Assembly: GCF_030812775.1 (NCBI RefSeq)
Contig: NZ_JAUSTI010000012.1
Coordinates: 111,882 to 175,881 of the forward strand
Length of the DNA stretch: 64,000 nucleotides
Direction: 5' to 3'
DNA from: Paenibacillus tundrae
Lineage (GTDB): Bacteria > Bacillota > Bacilli > Paenibacillales > Paenibacillaceae
Translations under genes and position numbers: made by a program
Part shown: piece after piece, positions 55,248 to 63,752 of the stretch
Layout: every line of letters begins with the position of its first letter
How positions within the stretch are numbered: the first letter of the stretch is position 1
Notes under the pieces: generated by a model
The model's input: the letters and a program-made list of their open reading frames with translations, nothing else
What the model was told of the DNA's origin: nothing
The model's database searches: none

Positions 55248-55983
55248 CCATGTGTTCTCACGGTATAACCACTATTATTTACTGCGTCGGCGTTTTCGTT
55301 CATTTACACTTTCAGGCTCGCTTGATCCGCACCGGGTTCCCGGCTATGAGATGAAGATCGAGCCGAAGAGACCCGTGATCTATTTTATGAATCACAGTTC
55401 CTGGTGGGATGGTCTGCTGCTCTATCATGCAACGCAGCAGACTTCGATAGGCGATCACTACGTGATGATGGAAGAACAGCAGCTACAGCGGTTTGCTTTT
55501 TTTCGGAAGCTAGGTGCTTATTCCATCAACAGGGAGAGTGCATCGGCGATCCGTGAGTCTATGCAATACACGTCAGAACTACTAAATGCAGGCAAAAGGG
55601 TATGGATCTTTCCGCAAGGTGAGATTCTGCATCAAGATATCAGACCGATCCAATTTCGTCCGGGAATTGGGCTGCTGCTCCGGCGCTCGCCAGGAGCCAT
55701 TGCTGTACCTGTGACTCTGTGTCATGGCATGATTCAGCATGATTTACCGGAAATTTCTATGCGTGCAGGTCTGCCAATCCTGGAAAACTGGCATGCTTGG
55801 AAGAGTGATGAGATTGCCGCCAAACTTCGATTGGTGTTAGAACAGCAGTTAGATGATCACAAAACAGAGCTGATGAACAGCGTACGAGGTCAATTGCAGG
55901 ACGCGACTTCGCTGATTCGTCATCGTTCTTCTACGAGTGAAAAATACGATGCCGCACGGAAGCAGGTGAGCCGTAAGCGATGA
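55216..55983 (+). CDS. PlsC-type acyltransferase of the carotenoid cluster
   Basis: The 255-residue protein has the acyltransferase motifs FMNHSSWWDG (HxxxxD) and VWIFPQGEI, and the AIAVPVTL segment. By analogy with staphylococcal CrtO it would acylate the sugar of a glycosyl carotenoid. The start is ATG 55216 after AGAAGGGAG, 31 bases inside the previous gene. Confidence 0.87.
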   Translation: MIRAAKSKSFNHVFSRYNHYYLLRRRFRSFTLSGSLDPHRVPGYEMKIEPKRPVIYFMNHSSWWDGLLLYHATQQTSIGDHYVMMEEQQLQRFAFFRKLGAYSINRESASAIRESMQYTSELLNAGKRVWIFPQGEILHQDIRPIQFRPGIGLLLRRSPGAIAVPVTLCHGMIQHDLPEISMRAGLPILENWHAWKSDEIAAKLRLVLEQQLDDHKTELMNSVRGQLQDATSLIRHRSSTSEKYDAARKQVSRKR

Positions 55984-57140
55984 CTGCATCTGAAATAGGT
56001 TGGATTGTTCTCACTGGTGTATTAGGCATGCAATTGCTGTTTGCGATATGGAATCTATCCTGCTTGCCTAAGGTACATTCATTGGATGCCCAGCGTATAC
56101 TACGTTCTGCCTCAGGCGAGGAAATTCTTGTCTCTGTGCTGATTCCAGCACGTAATGAAACACTTCATATTCAAGGCTGTCTGGAAAGTGTGCTTGCGAG
56201 TGATACGTCTGGCTTCCGCATGGAAGTATTGGTTCTGGATGACCGCTCTGAAGATGATACGGCTGAGATCATTCAGCGTATAGCGAATCAGGATTCACGT
56301 TTACGTCTATTACAGGGCGTTGATCTGCCTCCAGGTTGGATGGGGAAATCCCATGCTTGTCACCGGCTGATTCAAGAGGCGGCGGGACAGTGGTATATGT
56401 TTGTCGATGCGGATGTACGATTGAACCCTACTGCCATTCGGCAGACACTTGCCGCAGGCGTAGAGCAAGGTGGAGGCTTAGTAACAGGTTTCCCTTACCA
56501 GGTCACGAAGACATGGATGGAAAAGCTTGTCGTACCGATGATGGTGTTCACCATTATTAGTCATCTGCCTATTTTTATGATACGCAGGTCGTCCAGCCCG
56601 CTCTTCGTTGCTGCTACAGGAGCCTTCCTGCTGATCCATCGTTCCAGTTATGAAGCATCTGGGGGACATGCTGCTATTCAAGCGCATCTGGTAGATGACA
56701 TGAGCCTCGCCAAGGCAGTAAAACGTGCAGGTCACCCGGTTATGCTGGCGGATGTGCATGACGTGACGACAACCCGAATGTATCAGAATGGCTCGGAAGT
56801 GTGGAATGGGTATAAGAAAAATATGTATGAAGGCTTAGGGCGCAAGGATGCACTCCTGCTGGGTACGCTGTTGATGTATACGCTGATGTATCTGGTGCCG
56901 CCGCTCGGGTTGATCTTCGGTGTGTTCACTGGCGATATGACCACTCTTATGTATGGGCTCACAGGAACTCTGCTGGGCATGGCGGTAAAAAGAGTTGCGG
57001 ACTATGCTGGGGGACAGCCTTGGTGGCTTGCACTCCTGCAACCGATTAGCATGGCCTGCGTTATAGCAATTGGCGTTGCTTCGTGGCGGGCAGGGCGCTC
57101 CGGCAAAGGGTATGTATGGAAAGGCAGGCGGTATAATTGA
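55980..57140 (+). CDS. family 2 glycosyltransferase (CrtQ-like)
   Basis: The 386-residue membrane-bound GT2 enzyme has an N-terminal helix, a GT-A domain (SVLIPARNE, VLDDRSEDDT, FVDADVRL, VDDMSLAKAVKRAG) and C-terminal membrane helices. CrtQ in the staphyloxanthin pathway glucosylates the carotenoid carboxyl group; here the acceptor may be a hydroxyl or carboxyl. It overlaps its neighbours at both ends. Confidence 0.88.
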   Translation: MTASEIGWIVLTGVLGMQLLFAIWNLSCLPKVHSLDAQRILRSASGEEILVSVLIPARNETLHIQGCLESVLASDTSGFRMEVLVLDDRSEDDTAEIIQRIANQDSRLRLLQGVDLPPGWMGKSHACHRLIQEAAGQWYMFVDADVRLNPTAIRQTLAAGVEQGGGLVTGFPYQVTKTWMEKLVVPMMVFTIISHLPIFMIRRSSSPLFVAATGAFLLIHRSSYEASGGHAAIQAHLVDDMSLAKAVKRAGHPVMLADVHDVTTTRMYQNGSEVWNGYKKNMYEGLGRKDALLLGTLLMYTLMYLVPPLGLIFGVFTGDMTTLMYGLTGTLLGMAVKRVADYAGGQPWWLALLQPISMACVIAIGVASWRAGRSGKGYVWKGRRYN

Positions 57141-58621
57141 AGAGAAGCATCATCATTATTGGCGCAGGGTTCGGTGGCTTATCCTGTGCTATTCGATTGG
57201 CTTCACAAGGCGTGCAGGTGACCGTACTGGAACGCCAACAGCAGCCTGGAGGGAAGCTGCAGCAGATTGAGAAGGACGGATACCATTTTGACCGCGGCCC
57301 AAGTACGATTACGATGCCATCTTCATTTCGCTCGGTCTTTGAGCATGCAGGTGTTGAGATGGAGGATTATGTGCGATTGTATGAGTTAGAGCCGCGTACA
57401 CGTAATGTTTTTGCAGATGGTACGGTGGTGGATCTGTCTCGGGATCGGCAGTGGATGAAGGAGCAGATTGCGGTATATAGCCCGGAAGATGCGCTCCAGT
57501 ATGATGCTTTTATGAATGAGTCGGCTGCACTCTATGCGGAAGCGAATCAACATTTTCTCGGTAAACTGCTCATCTCCCCCAAAGAAAAATATAACCTGCA
57601 GATGCTGCGCAGTCTGTTAAGAGTACGTCCAACGGTTAAGCTGGATACGCTGCTTCGATCCTACTTCAAGCATCCACACACGTTAGCGATGATTGGCCGT
57701 TACGCCACCTATGTTGGGTCATCACCTTATCAAGCACCCTCAATCTTTGCGATGATGGGACATGTCGAAGCAGATGTAGGCATCTACGGCGTCGAAGGTG
57801 GAACCTATCAATTAATTGCAGGTATGGTGAAGCTGGCACAGGAAAAAGGCGTTCAGATCGTTACCGGGACTCAGGTACGGCAGATTGTTGTTCGGAATGG
57901 ACAGGTGGTCGGGGTAGATACGGATCAAGGCTTCCGGGAAGCAGATCAAGTGGTTGCCAATGGAGATGTACTAAGCGTTAATCGTTTGCTGGTCGAACCT
58001 AAATATCGTAAACAAATGACGGATGCCCGTATTGCCAAATACGAGCCGTCCATTTCCGGTTTTGTTACATTGGCAGGTGTACGCAAGCAGTACGATGCAT
58101 TGCTACATCACACCGTTTTTTTTCCGGAGCAGTATGAACCGGAGTTTAAGGACATTTTCCGTGATCGCCAAATGCCAACCGATCCAACGATCTATATCTG
58201 CTACTCCGGTTATTCGGAAGCGAGTAGAGCGCCTGTAGGTGCAAGCAATCTGTTCATTCTCGTGAATGCTCCATATTTGTCGGATGCGTGGAACTGGGAT
58301 GAGCAGATGGAGCGGTATGGCGAGTTTGTGTTAGATCAACTGGAAGCACGGGGCATCACGGGATTGAAACAATCGGACGTCCTCATCCGTTATACGCCTA
58401 AGCAGATCGAACAGGATACGCTTGCGCATCAAGGCTCTATCTATGGCATTTCGTCCAACTCGGTGAAGCAGACCTTTGCAAGACCAGGCAATCGGAGCAA
58501 AGATGTGCGCGGACTGTGGTATGTTGGCGGAACAACACATCCGGGTGGTGGAACCCCCATCGTAACGCTGTCTGGTCAGTTGGTTGGGGAACAGATTGCT
58601 TCTAAGATGAGCGTAAGATAA
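57137..58621 (+). CDS. CrtP/CrtNb-like carotenoid oxidase (3 of 3)
   Basis: The 494-residue FAD enzyme has IIGAGFGGLSCAIRL at its start and YVGGTTHPGGGTPIVTLSGQ near the end. It resembles the diaponeurosporene oxidase branch (CrtP/CrtNb), which oxidises a terminal methyl group. The TTG start at 57137 overlaps the previous TGA. It is the last of seven coupled genes. A hairpin CCCCGGAATTC..TTTCGGGG at about 58635-58674 follows without a T-tract. Confidence 0.86.
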   Translation: MKRSIIIIGAGFGGLSCAIRLASQGVQVTVLERQQQPGGKLQQIEKDGYHFDRGPSTITMPSSFRSVFEHAGVEMEDYVRLYELEPRTRNVFADGTVVDLSRDRQWMKEQIAVYSPEDALQYDAFMNESAALYAEANQHFLGKLLISPKEKYNLQMLRSLLRVRPTVKLDTLLRSYFKHPHTLAMIGRYATYVGSSPYQAPSIFAMMGHVEADVGIYGVEGGTYQLIAGMVKLAQEKGVQIVTGTQVRQIVVRNGQVVGVDTDQGFREADQVVANGDVLSVNRLLVEPKYRKQMTDARIAKYEPSISGFVTLAGVRKQYDALLHHTVFFPEQYEPEFKDIFRDRQMPTDPTIYICYSGYSEASRAPVGASNLFILVNAPYLSDAWNWDEQMERYGEFVLDQLEARGITGLKQSDVLIRYTPKQIEQDTLAHQGSIYGISSNSVKQTFARPGNRSKDVRGLWYVGGTTHPGGGTPIVTLSGQLVGEQIASKMSVR

Positions 58622-58872
58622 AGACGGAAGAACTCCCCGGAATTCAAACGTACAATTCATTGTATTTCGGGGCAACCTTTCATTCATAAGTATGGAACGG
58701 TATACTGGTAGAGTTGATGCCAAATAGCGTCTACAACCGCTGAACCGATACGTTGCAAACGAGAGCGTTTGTACGATACATAGAAGTGCAAGCTATAAAC
58801 CATGATTAGAAGTAGGAAAGTGGGCAGGTTATCCTGTCGATCAGCGCAATTCTCACATAAGGGGGTCTCATC

Positions 58873-59940
58873 ATGAACGAACAAGAGCGAGCTGGCAAAA
58901 GACTGCTTCCTGAAGTGGCTACAGGCGAACGGAAGCTGGAACATGTGCGCCTCTGTCTTGAGGAGAATGTGGCAGGGGAAGGGATAACCAGTGGGATGGA
59001 GCGGTATGCGTTTCGTCATAATCCACTGCCTGAATTGAACTTCGACGAGGTGAGTCTAGAGACGGCCTTTATTGGAAAAAAAGTACGTACGCCCTTGCTC
59101 ATCAGTTCGATGACGGGCGGAAGCGAAACGACTGGCGCCATCAATGAGCGGCTGGCGCGTGTAGCGAACACCAGAGGCTGGGCGCTCGGCGTAGGTTCAA
59201 TTCGGGCTGCCGTGGAACAGCCCGAACTAGCACATACCTTCGAAGTACGGCGCTGGGCTCCGGACATCCCAGTCATTGCCAACCTTGGTGCAGTGCAACT
59301 GAATTACGGCTTCACCACTGCTGACTTCCAGCGTGCTGTGGACATTGCGGGTGCTGACATGCTTGTGCTGCATCTGAACAGCTTGCAGGAGATTTTTCAG
59401 CCAGAGGGCAACACTGACTTCAGTGGGCTGTTACATCGGATCGAGGAGCTGTGCGCGAAGCTGGATGTCCCCGTCGGTGTGAAGGAAGTAGGCTTCGGCA
59501 TGGATGGAGAGATGGCACAGCGGTTATATGCAGTAGGTGCAACCTTCGTGGATGTAGCAGGTGCTGGCGGCACGAGCTGGGTGCAGGTCGAGAAATATCG
59601 GAATAGCAATCCGGTACGACGTGCCGCAGCAGAAGCATTCGCAGACTGGGGCATTCCAACAGCGGATTGTATCCGTGAGGTGCGTACGCTGAATCCAGCA
59701 GGAGCGCTCATCGGCAGCGGTGGTCTGCATAGCGGAGTCGATGCGGCTAAAGCGATCGCACTTGGCGCTGACCTTGCCGGGTTCGGACGCTCACTGCTCG
59801 GATCAGCGGTTGCTTCTGATGAAGCATTAAGCCAGCGGCTAGAGCAGGTTGAATTCGAGTTACGCACCGTGATGTTCGGTATTGGTGCTGGGACTGTAGA
59901 TGAGTTGCGTGGTACGTCGAGACTTATTGAGAGACGATAG
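58873..59940 (+). CDS. fni: type 2 isopentenyl-diphosphate isomerase
   Basis: The 355-residue FMN enzyme interconverts IPP and DMAPP. Motifs are RKLEHVRLCLEENV, LLISSMTGGS, GSIRAA, NLGAVQL, HLNSLQE, GVKEVGFGM, VDVAGAGGTSW and GSGGLHSGVDAAKAIALGADL. It supplies prenyl precursors for the carotenoid pathway. A 251-base gap separates it from the crt operon. TTGCAA at 58753 could begin its own promoter, and no CarH-like repeats are visible there. Confidence 0.95.
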   Translation: MNEQERAGKRLLPEVATGERKLEHVRLCLEENVAGEGITSGMERYAFRHNPLPELNFDEVSLETAFIGKKVRTPLLISSMTGGSETTGAINERLARVANTRGWALGVGSIRAAVEQPELAHTFEVRRWAPDIPVIANLGAVQLNYGFTTADFQRAVDIAGADMLVLHLNSLQEIFQPEGNTDFSGLLHRIEELCAKLDVPVGVKEVGFGMDGEMAQRLYAVGATFVDVAGAGGTSWVQVEKYRNSNPVRRAAAEAFADWGIPTADCIREVRTLNPAGALIGSGGLHSGVDAAKAIALGADLAGFGRSLLGSAVASDEALSQRLEQVEFELRTVMFGIGAGTVDELRGTSRLIERR

Positions 59941-59965
59941 TATAATTGATAGGGTGTTGCGGACT

Positions 59966-60146
59966 GGTGCGAACCCCAAGCTCACATGATTTCCCCGGGG
60001 GATTCGCACCTCAGATCTTGTCGAAAATCTTGTTTGTGTAACCTTTTGGTAATGATTTTTTCTATTAGCTTAGATGATGTAACTTGAAAATATGAAGTTG
60101 CGTAATACTTTTTCGTATTTTCATCTTTGTTACGTTATTTTTCGCT
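59966..60146 (+). promoter_or_regulatory. CRISPR leader with conserved-type inverted repeat
   Basis: GGTGCGAA (59966-59973) and TTCGCACC (60003-60010) form an 8-base inverted pair around CCCCAAGCTCACATG and CCCCGGGG, as I recall from type I-C leaders next to cas2. An A/T-rich stretch then leads to the first repeat at 60147. Here the leader follows fni, not cas2. Confidence 0.6.
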
Positions 60147-60717
60147 GTCGCACTCTGTATGGAGTGCGTGGATTGAAATCTCCACATTGGGCTCAACACC
60201 ATATAACTGAGCGTCGCACTCTGTATGGAGTGCGTGGATTGAAATATGTTCGAGAATCGATTATGCGGCGAATACTGGTGGTCGCACTCTGTATGGAGTG
60301 CGTGGATTGAAATATTAGTTCGCTGATCATATTACCACCCCAATACGTCGCACTCTGTATGGAGTGCGTGGATTGAAATAAAAAATCGTAGGTATGTACG
60401 GTGCGGCTCCATGGTCGCACTCTGTATGGAGTGCGTGGATTGAAATACATGTATAGGTAATCGTTGCCCCGTCCGATCCTCGTCGCACTCTGTATGGAGT
60501 GCGTGGATTGAAATATAAGTCATGTGTGTTATCTCTCCTTTGGTGGGCGTCGCACTCTGTATGGAGTGCGTGGATTGAAATTCTATTACATGAACCAGTT
60601 GGATGCTGTTTGTAAGTCGCACTCTGTATGGAGTGCGTGGATTGAAATCACACCATCCACCTTGTACCTATGCCCCAACGCTTGGTCGCACTCTGTATGG
60701 AGTGCGTGGATTGAAAT
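60147..60717 (+). CRISPR. CRISPR array, 9 repeats, type I-C-like
   Basis: Nine identical 33-base repeats begin GTCGCACTCTG and end GTGGATTGAAAT. They start at 60147, 60213, 60281, 60347, 60414, 60482, 60549, 60616 and 60685. Eight spacers are 33-36 bases long and all differ. The internal CGCACTC / GAGTGCG palindrome and the ATTGAAAT end are typical of type I-C. Even the last repeat is intact, so the array is not visibly decaying. No cas gene lies in the 11 kb to the left or 3.3 kb to the right. Confidence 0.97.
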
Positions 60718-60758
60718 TGTAGTCCCAGAAGGAGTCTCGAAAAATTAAATTTTAATGC

Positions 60759-60792
60759 AGAGCGTTCTCTAATTCAGAGGGCTCTTCTTCTT
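60759..60792 (+). terminator. terminator of the CRISPR transcript
   Basis: AGAGCGTTCTCT pairs imperfectly with AGAGGGCTCT and is followed by TCTTCTT, 42 bases after the last repeat. Confidence 0.5.
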
Positions 60793-60808
60793 AAAGGAAG
60801 TGAATTAT

Positions 60809-61086
60809 ATGAAAATGGAACTGGCGTATATTCCTAAGATATCAACACGCCTGCGCCTGATCCAAATATAAATTATATAGAGCAAATGAAAACCATACAT
60901 ACGGTAGATCCAAAAACACTGGATAAGGTGGATTGGGTTCTGCTATTTGCAGGAGAAGTGGCAACTGTCATTTTTGTTGTTGCTATTGTCTGGTGGTTCG
61001 TCACTTTGTTACTTTTTCTATTGAAAGTGTCTATGGGTAAGCGAGCAATGAACGGGACCCATCACGATTTGCTGGCTGAACGATAA
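60809..61086 (+). pseudogene. small membrane protein gene with a one-base frameshift
   Basis: AAAGGAAG precedes ATG 60809, but that frame stops after 18 codons (KMELAYIPKIS..). The next frame is open from 60838 and reads DINTPAPDPNINYIEQMKTI.., then VDWVLLFAGEVATVIF and one hydrophobic helix, ending HDLLAER at 61086. Adding one A in the CCTAAGAT stretch near 60834 would join the two parts into a 92-residue protein. As read, only a 66-residue product from ATG 60886, with a weak ribosome site, could be made. I do not recognise the family. Confidence 0.6.
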
Positions 61087-61122
61087 TCTGATCACCACTC
61101 GATCAAACGAGGACATATGTTC

Positions 61123-61169
61123 TTTTAAAGGTTGTGAAAAAGACAATCCTTTTCATAGCCGTTTTTAAA
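61123..61169 (+). terminator. intrinsic terminator
   Basis: GGTTGTGAAAA pairs with TTTTCATAGCC (two G-U pairs) and is followed by GTTTTT. Confidence 0.65.
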
Positions 61170-61288
61170 AGGGAATAAATGGCATATTTAAATTAAGTTT
61201 CGATAACGCCTGGGTATGTATTGAAATAAAAAAAGCCGCACGGAACTGTTTGATTGAATTGTGTCCGTAAAAGGTGAAGATTAGAAAG

Positions 61289-61308
61289 ACGGCCATCCTT
61301 GGCCGCCC
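61289..61308 (-). terminator. possible terminator of the 71-residue gene
   Basis: On the minus strand GCGGCCA pairs with TGGCCGTC around AGGA and is followed by TTTC. The T-tract is weak. Confidence 0.45.
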
Positions 61309-61315
61309 ATTTAGT

Positions 61316-61531
61316 TTACTTATTCTGTTCGAGAGTTACATTTTCAACTACCACAGCTTTTTCAGAACCTGTAACTGAATTGGAGTTTGTTCCTGTCTCC
61401 ATTGTAAAGGCCAGTATAATAACGGCTGTCAAAGCAAGTCCTCCAAAAGCATAAGCAGCGTAACGCTTTAGCTTCTCATTACTTGAAAAGAACAACATGA
61501 CAGCTACAGCAAGCAACAAAAAGGCAATCAT
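61316..61531 (-). CDS. 71-residue membrane protein of unknown function
   Basis: ATG 61531 follows AGGAGAGG by six bases. There are two hydrophobic helices (about 2-15 and 28-43) joined by SSNEKLKRYAAYA, and a polar C-terminal tail of about 28 residues rich in Thr, Asn, Val and Glu. I do not recognise it. It follows the 181-residue gene on the same strand. Confidence 0.7.
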   Translation of the reverse strand: MIAFLLLAVAVMLFFSSNEKLKRYAAYAFGGLALTAVIILAFTMETGTNSNSVTGSEKAVVVENVTLEQNK

Positions 61532-61610
61532 TGAAAACCTCTCCTTTCGTCCATATTTTTACAGTTAATATATATATTATACGTTAAGGACGAAAAAATG
61601 TTGCATCAAT

Positions 61611-62156
61611 TTATAATCCTACGCTGTAATCATATGTTCCGTTCGCCCACCCTTTAAGAAAGATTCGAGGATAGTTATGTTGAACATCATAAACAACATT
61701 AAGTTTGAAATATCCCACAACATTTGATTCATAGAAATTGAAGTTTACACCACCACGTTGCTCATCCGTTGTTGCACCTTCATATGACCATCCTATGGTT
61801 TTCACCGAAGGGGTGACTGTTCTGGAAGGAGCAGGTGAAACCATCCAACTCCCATCTGATCTAAAAGTAATCTTATGGGTGAAGGTATACAACGTACCAC
61901 CAAACAAATTCGTGGCTTCATAAGTTTGTGATGGTGAGTAAGTATTTACTGCGTTAGCAGTGATAGGGCTATCTGTTGTTACGTTGTATCCAACCTGGAT
62001 AAGATTTACTAATACAGCTAATGCCTGATCTTCTGGCAATTGAGCGATATTTTGTTTTAATGTCGAATCACTCACACGAGCTTGTGTGAACTTCTCAACT
62101 TCAGAAGCGCCACTTTGGGCAAAATCACGAGCAGCTTCTTTTTCTTCTTTAGACAA
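61611..62156 (-). CDS. unknown protein, probably missing its N-terminus
   Basis: The 181-residue frame begins at TTG 62156 with an acidic/basic segment SKEEKEAARDFAQSGASEVE and ends in a beta-rich domain with many Tyr, Trp and Asn (ITFRSDGSWMVSP, YFKLNVVYDVQHNYPRIFLKG). The C-terminal half looks like an exported domain, but no signal peptide precedes it. The frame stays open for about 33 more codons to 62255 (.. PHKKDAISLWNG) with no ATG and no ribosome site. The gene may have lost its 5' end. I do not recognise the family. Confidence 0.5.
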   Translation of the reverse strand: MSKEEKEAARDFAQSGASEVEKFTQARVSDSTLKQNIAQLPEDQALAVLVNLIQVGYNVTTDSPITANAVNTYSPSQTYEATNLFGGTLYTFTHKITFRSDGSWMVSPAPSRTVTPSVKTIGWSYEGATTDEQRGGVNFNFYESNVVGYFKLNVVYDVQHNYPRIFLKGWANGTYDYSVGL

Positions 62157-62295
62157 TCCATTCCATAGAGAAATTGCATCTTTTTTATGTGGAAGTTTTA
62201 AATGATATAGCAGTCTATTATTTTTAACTATTAGATGGATATGAATCCGAGTAATTCACAGTTTCAATCATAGGGAAAAATTTACAAGTAAAATA

Positions 62296-62325
62296 TTGAT
62301 ATTAATTGTAAAAATAATGTATAAT
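62296..62325 (+). promoter_or_regulatory. promoter of the peptide-receptor gene
   Basis: TTGATA (62296-62301) and TATAAT (62320-62325) are spaced 18 bases and end 45 bases before the TTG start. Confidence 0.6.
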
Positions 62326-62369
62326 TTTATTGACCGTTGCCTAATTTCTTATTGAAAGGTGGTGTTCTC

Positions 62370-63752
62370 TTGAATTCACTTACCACAATTCGCGACCATT
62401 TCGAAGATTATCTTAAGAGTAAACATATGACACTGAACTCTTTTTCCGAATTATCAGGTATTAATTCAGGCACGCTCAGTAGTACGTTGAGTGGGCAACG
62501 TCCCATAGGTGTTCAGCAATTAGATCGACTCACTGCGGGGATGGAGTTACCCGAGGGATATTTCTATGATTTATACATAAATGAGTGTTTTGTTAATACG
62601 AATCCTGACTGGCGGAGAATAGGCCCTTTTCTTAAACGTTGTGCCGAACTCGGTAGAGTGGAGTGTATCGAAGCGACCGTTAAACTATTAATGGATAATC
62701 TTTCTTACGCTCCTCTCTTATTTGAGTTGGCTGAACAACTATATGCAGAAGGGAGGCTAGAAGCGGCTAAACCCCTTTATTTCTGTGTGGCCGAGAGTGA
62801 GAAGATGCAGCACTCCGAGCGTTTGGCTCTGAGTCAGTATCGTTTATTCTCTATCGGACTTTGTAAAGATCAGCAAAAAAACTTGTCACTAGCTACCCAA
62901 TTCGAATTTTTTGTAGATCGTCTCGACGAGCCCTATCAGTTGGATGGATTGAATGACTTGATTAATGTTTATGCTTCATTACGACGCTGGGACAAGTTGT
63001 TAGAATTAGGTGAGAAATTAAGATTGAAATCAATGATTAATTATAATCTTTATGGCCGAGCTAAGAGGGATAATGCTAAAAAAGAAAGTATATCCTATGT
63101 TTTATATTCTTACTTGGTAATAGGAAGTGCATATTTCTATCTGGGAAATTATAAAATGGCCTTAGATTATGTAGAACAGTACAATCACCCAACTTGGGTG
63201 AATTCTCCTAACCAAGCAGAACAAATTGTTATTCAACAGTTTAGTGAGTGGGCTGAAGCTAACCGCTTCATGTATATGCTGAGAGATGGGCAAGTGTATG
63301 TGCTGAACGATTATCTGAATTTTATATCTAGTAGAGAACATGAAGTGTTTCCGGCATTATGTGAAATTGTAGCTGCTGCCAATGAATTTGAATTGAATAT
63401 TGATGAAGTTCTTAACCAGTATGAATCGTTGATTCTGTATAAAGATCAAAGTAATCAGGTTGGAAAAGTTAGTAGTCAACTTACGGGTGATCGTTATGTA
63501 CGATTACTATTGGGTCTAGGGACATATCATCTTAGGAAAAAAAATTATGTTAAAGGCTTCGAATCTTTATTAGATAGCCTAGCATGTTCTATTGAAATTA
63601 ACAGTGGGGTGAGTATGCTGAAATGTATAGGTGTTTTCGAGAAATATCGGACACATGCAACGGATACAGTCATTTCCCGGTACCAAAATTTAATTGGTGA
63701 GGTGCAAAATCTAAATGATAAAAAAATTAGTTTTGATTATAGCGACTTGTAG
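62370..63752 (+). CDS. AloR/AimR-like peptide-responsive regulator (RRNPP type)
   Basis: The 460-residue protein has an N-terminal helix-turn-helix (about 1-55; LNSFSELSGINSGTLSSTLSGQRPIGVQQLDRL) and about 400 residues of helical TPR-like repeats (YLVIGSAYFYLGNYKMALDYVEQY and YVRLLLGLGTYHLRKKNYVKGFESL). This is the architecture of RRNPP peptide receptors; length and the HTH resemble the AimR-like AloR proteins of paenibacilli. GAAAGGTGG lies five bases before TTG 62370, which I take as start; another TTG at 62337 would place the ribosome site inside the gene. The gene overlaps a secreted-peptide gene by 38 bases, as receptor and signal genes commonly do. Confidence 0.85.
   Translation: MNSLTTIRDHFEDYLKSKHMTLNSFSELSGINSGTLSSTLSGQRPIGVQQLDRLTAGMELPEGYFYDLYINECFVNTNPDWRRIGPFLKRCAELGRVECIEATVKLLMDNLSYAPLLFELAEQLYAEGRLEAAKPLYFCVAESEKMQHSERLALSQYRLFSIGLCKDQQKNLSLATQFEFFVDRLDEPYQLDGLNDLINVYASLRRWDKLLELGEKLRLKSMINYNLYGRAKRDNAKKESISYVLYSYLVIGSAYFYLGNYKMALDYVEQYNHPTWVNSPNQAEQIVIQQFSEWAEANRFMYMLRDGQVYVLNDYLNFISSREHEVFPALCEIVAAANEFELNIDEVLNQYESLILYKDQSNQVGKVSSQLTGDRYVRLLLGLGTYHLRKKNYVKGFESLLDSLACSIEINSGVSMLKCIGVFEKYRTHATDTVISRYQNLIGEVQNLNDKKISFDYSDL

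Noticed and set aside
58622..58872. CarH-type repeats upstream of fni
   Set aside because: I looked for GTATAAT-like units at 11-base spacing and found none.
59941..60146. Cas genes or an anti-CRISPR gene beside the array
   Set aside because: The left flank is only leader sequence after fni, and the right flank holds small membrane proteins with no Cas motif.
60092..60748. Several 70-96 codon frames across 60092-60748 on both strands
   Set aside because: They are translations of the CRISPR repeats, with the same residue block recurring every 66 bases.
62337..62369. Upstream TTG start for the peptide receptor
   Set aside because: The ribosome site GAAAGGTGG lies inside those codons and is placed correctly for TTG 62370.
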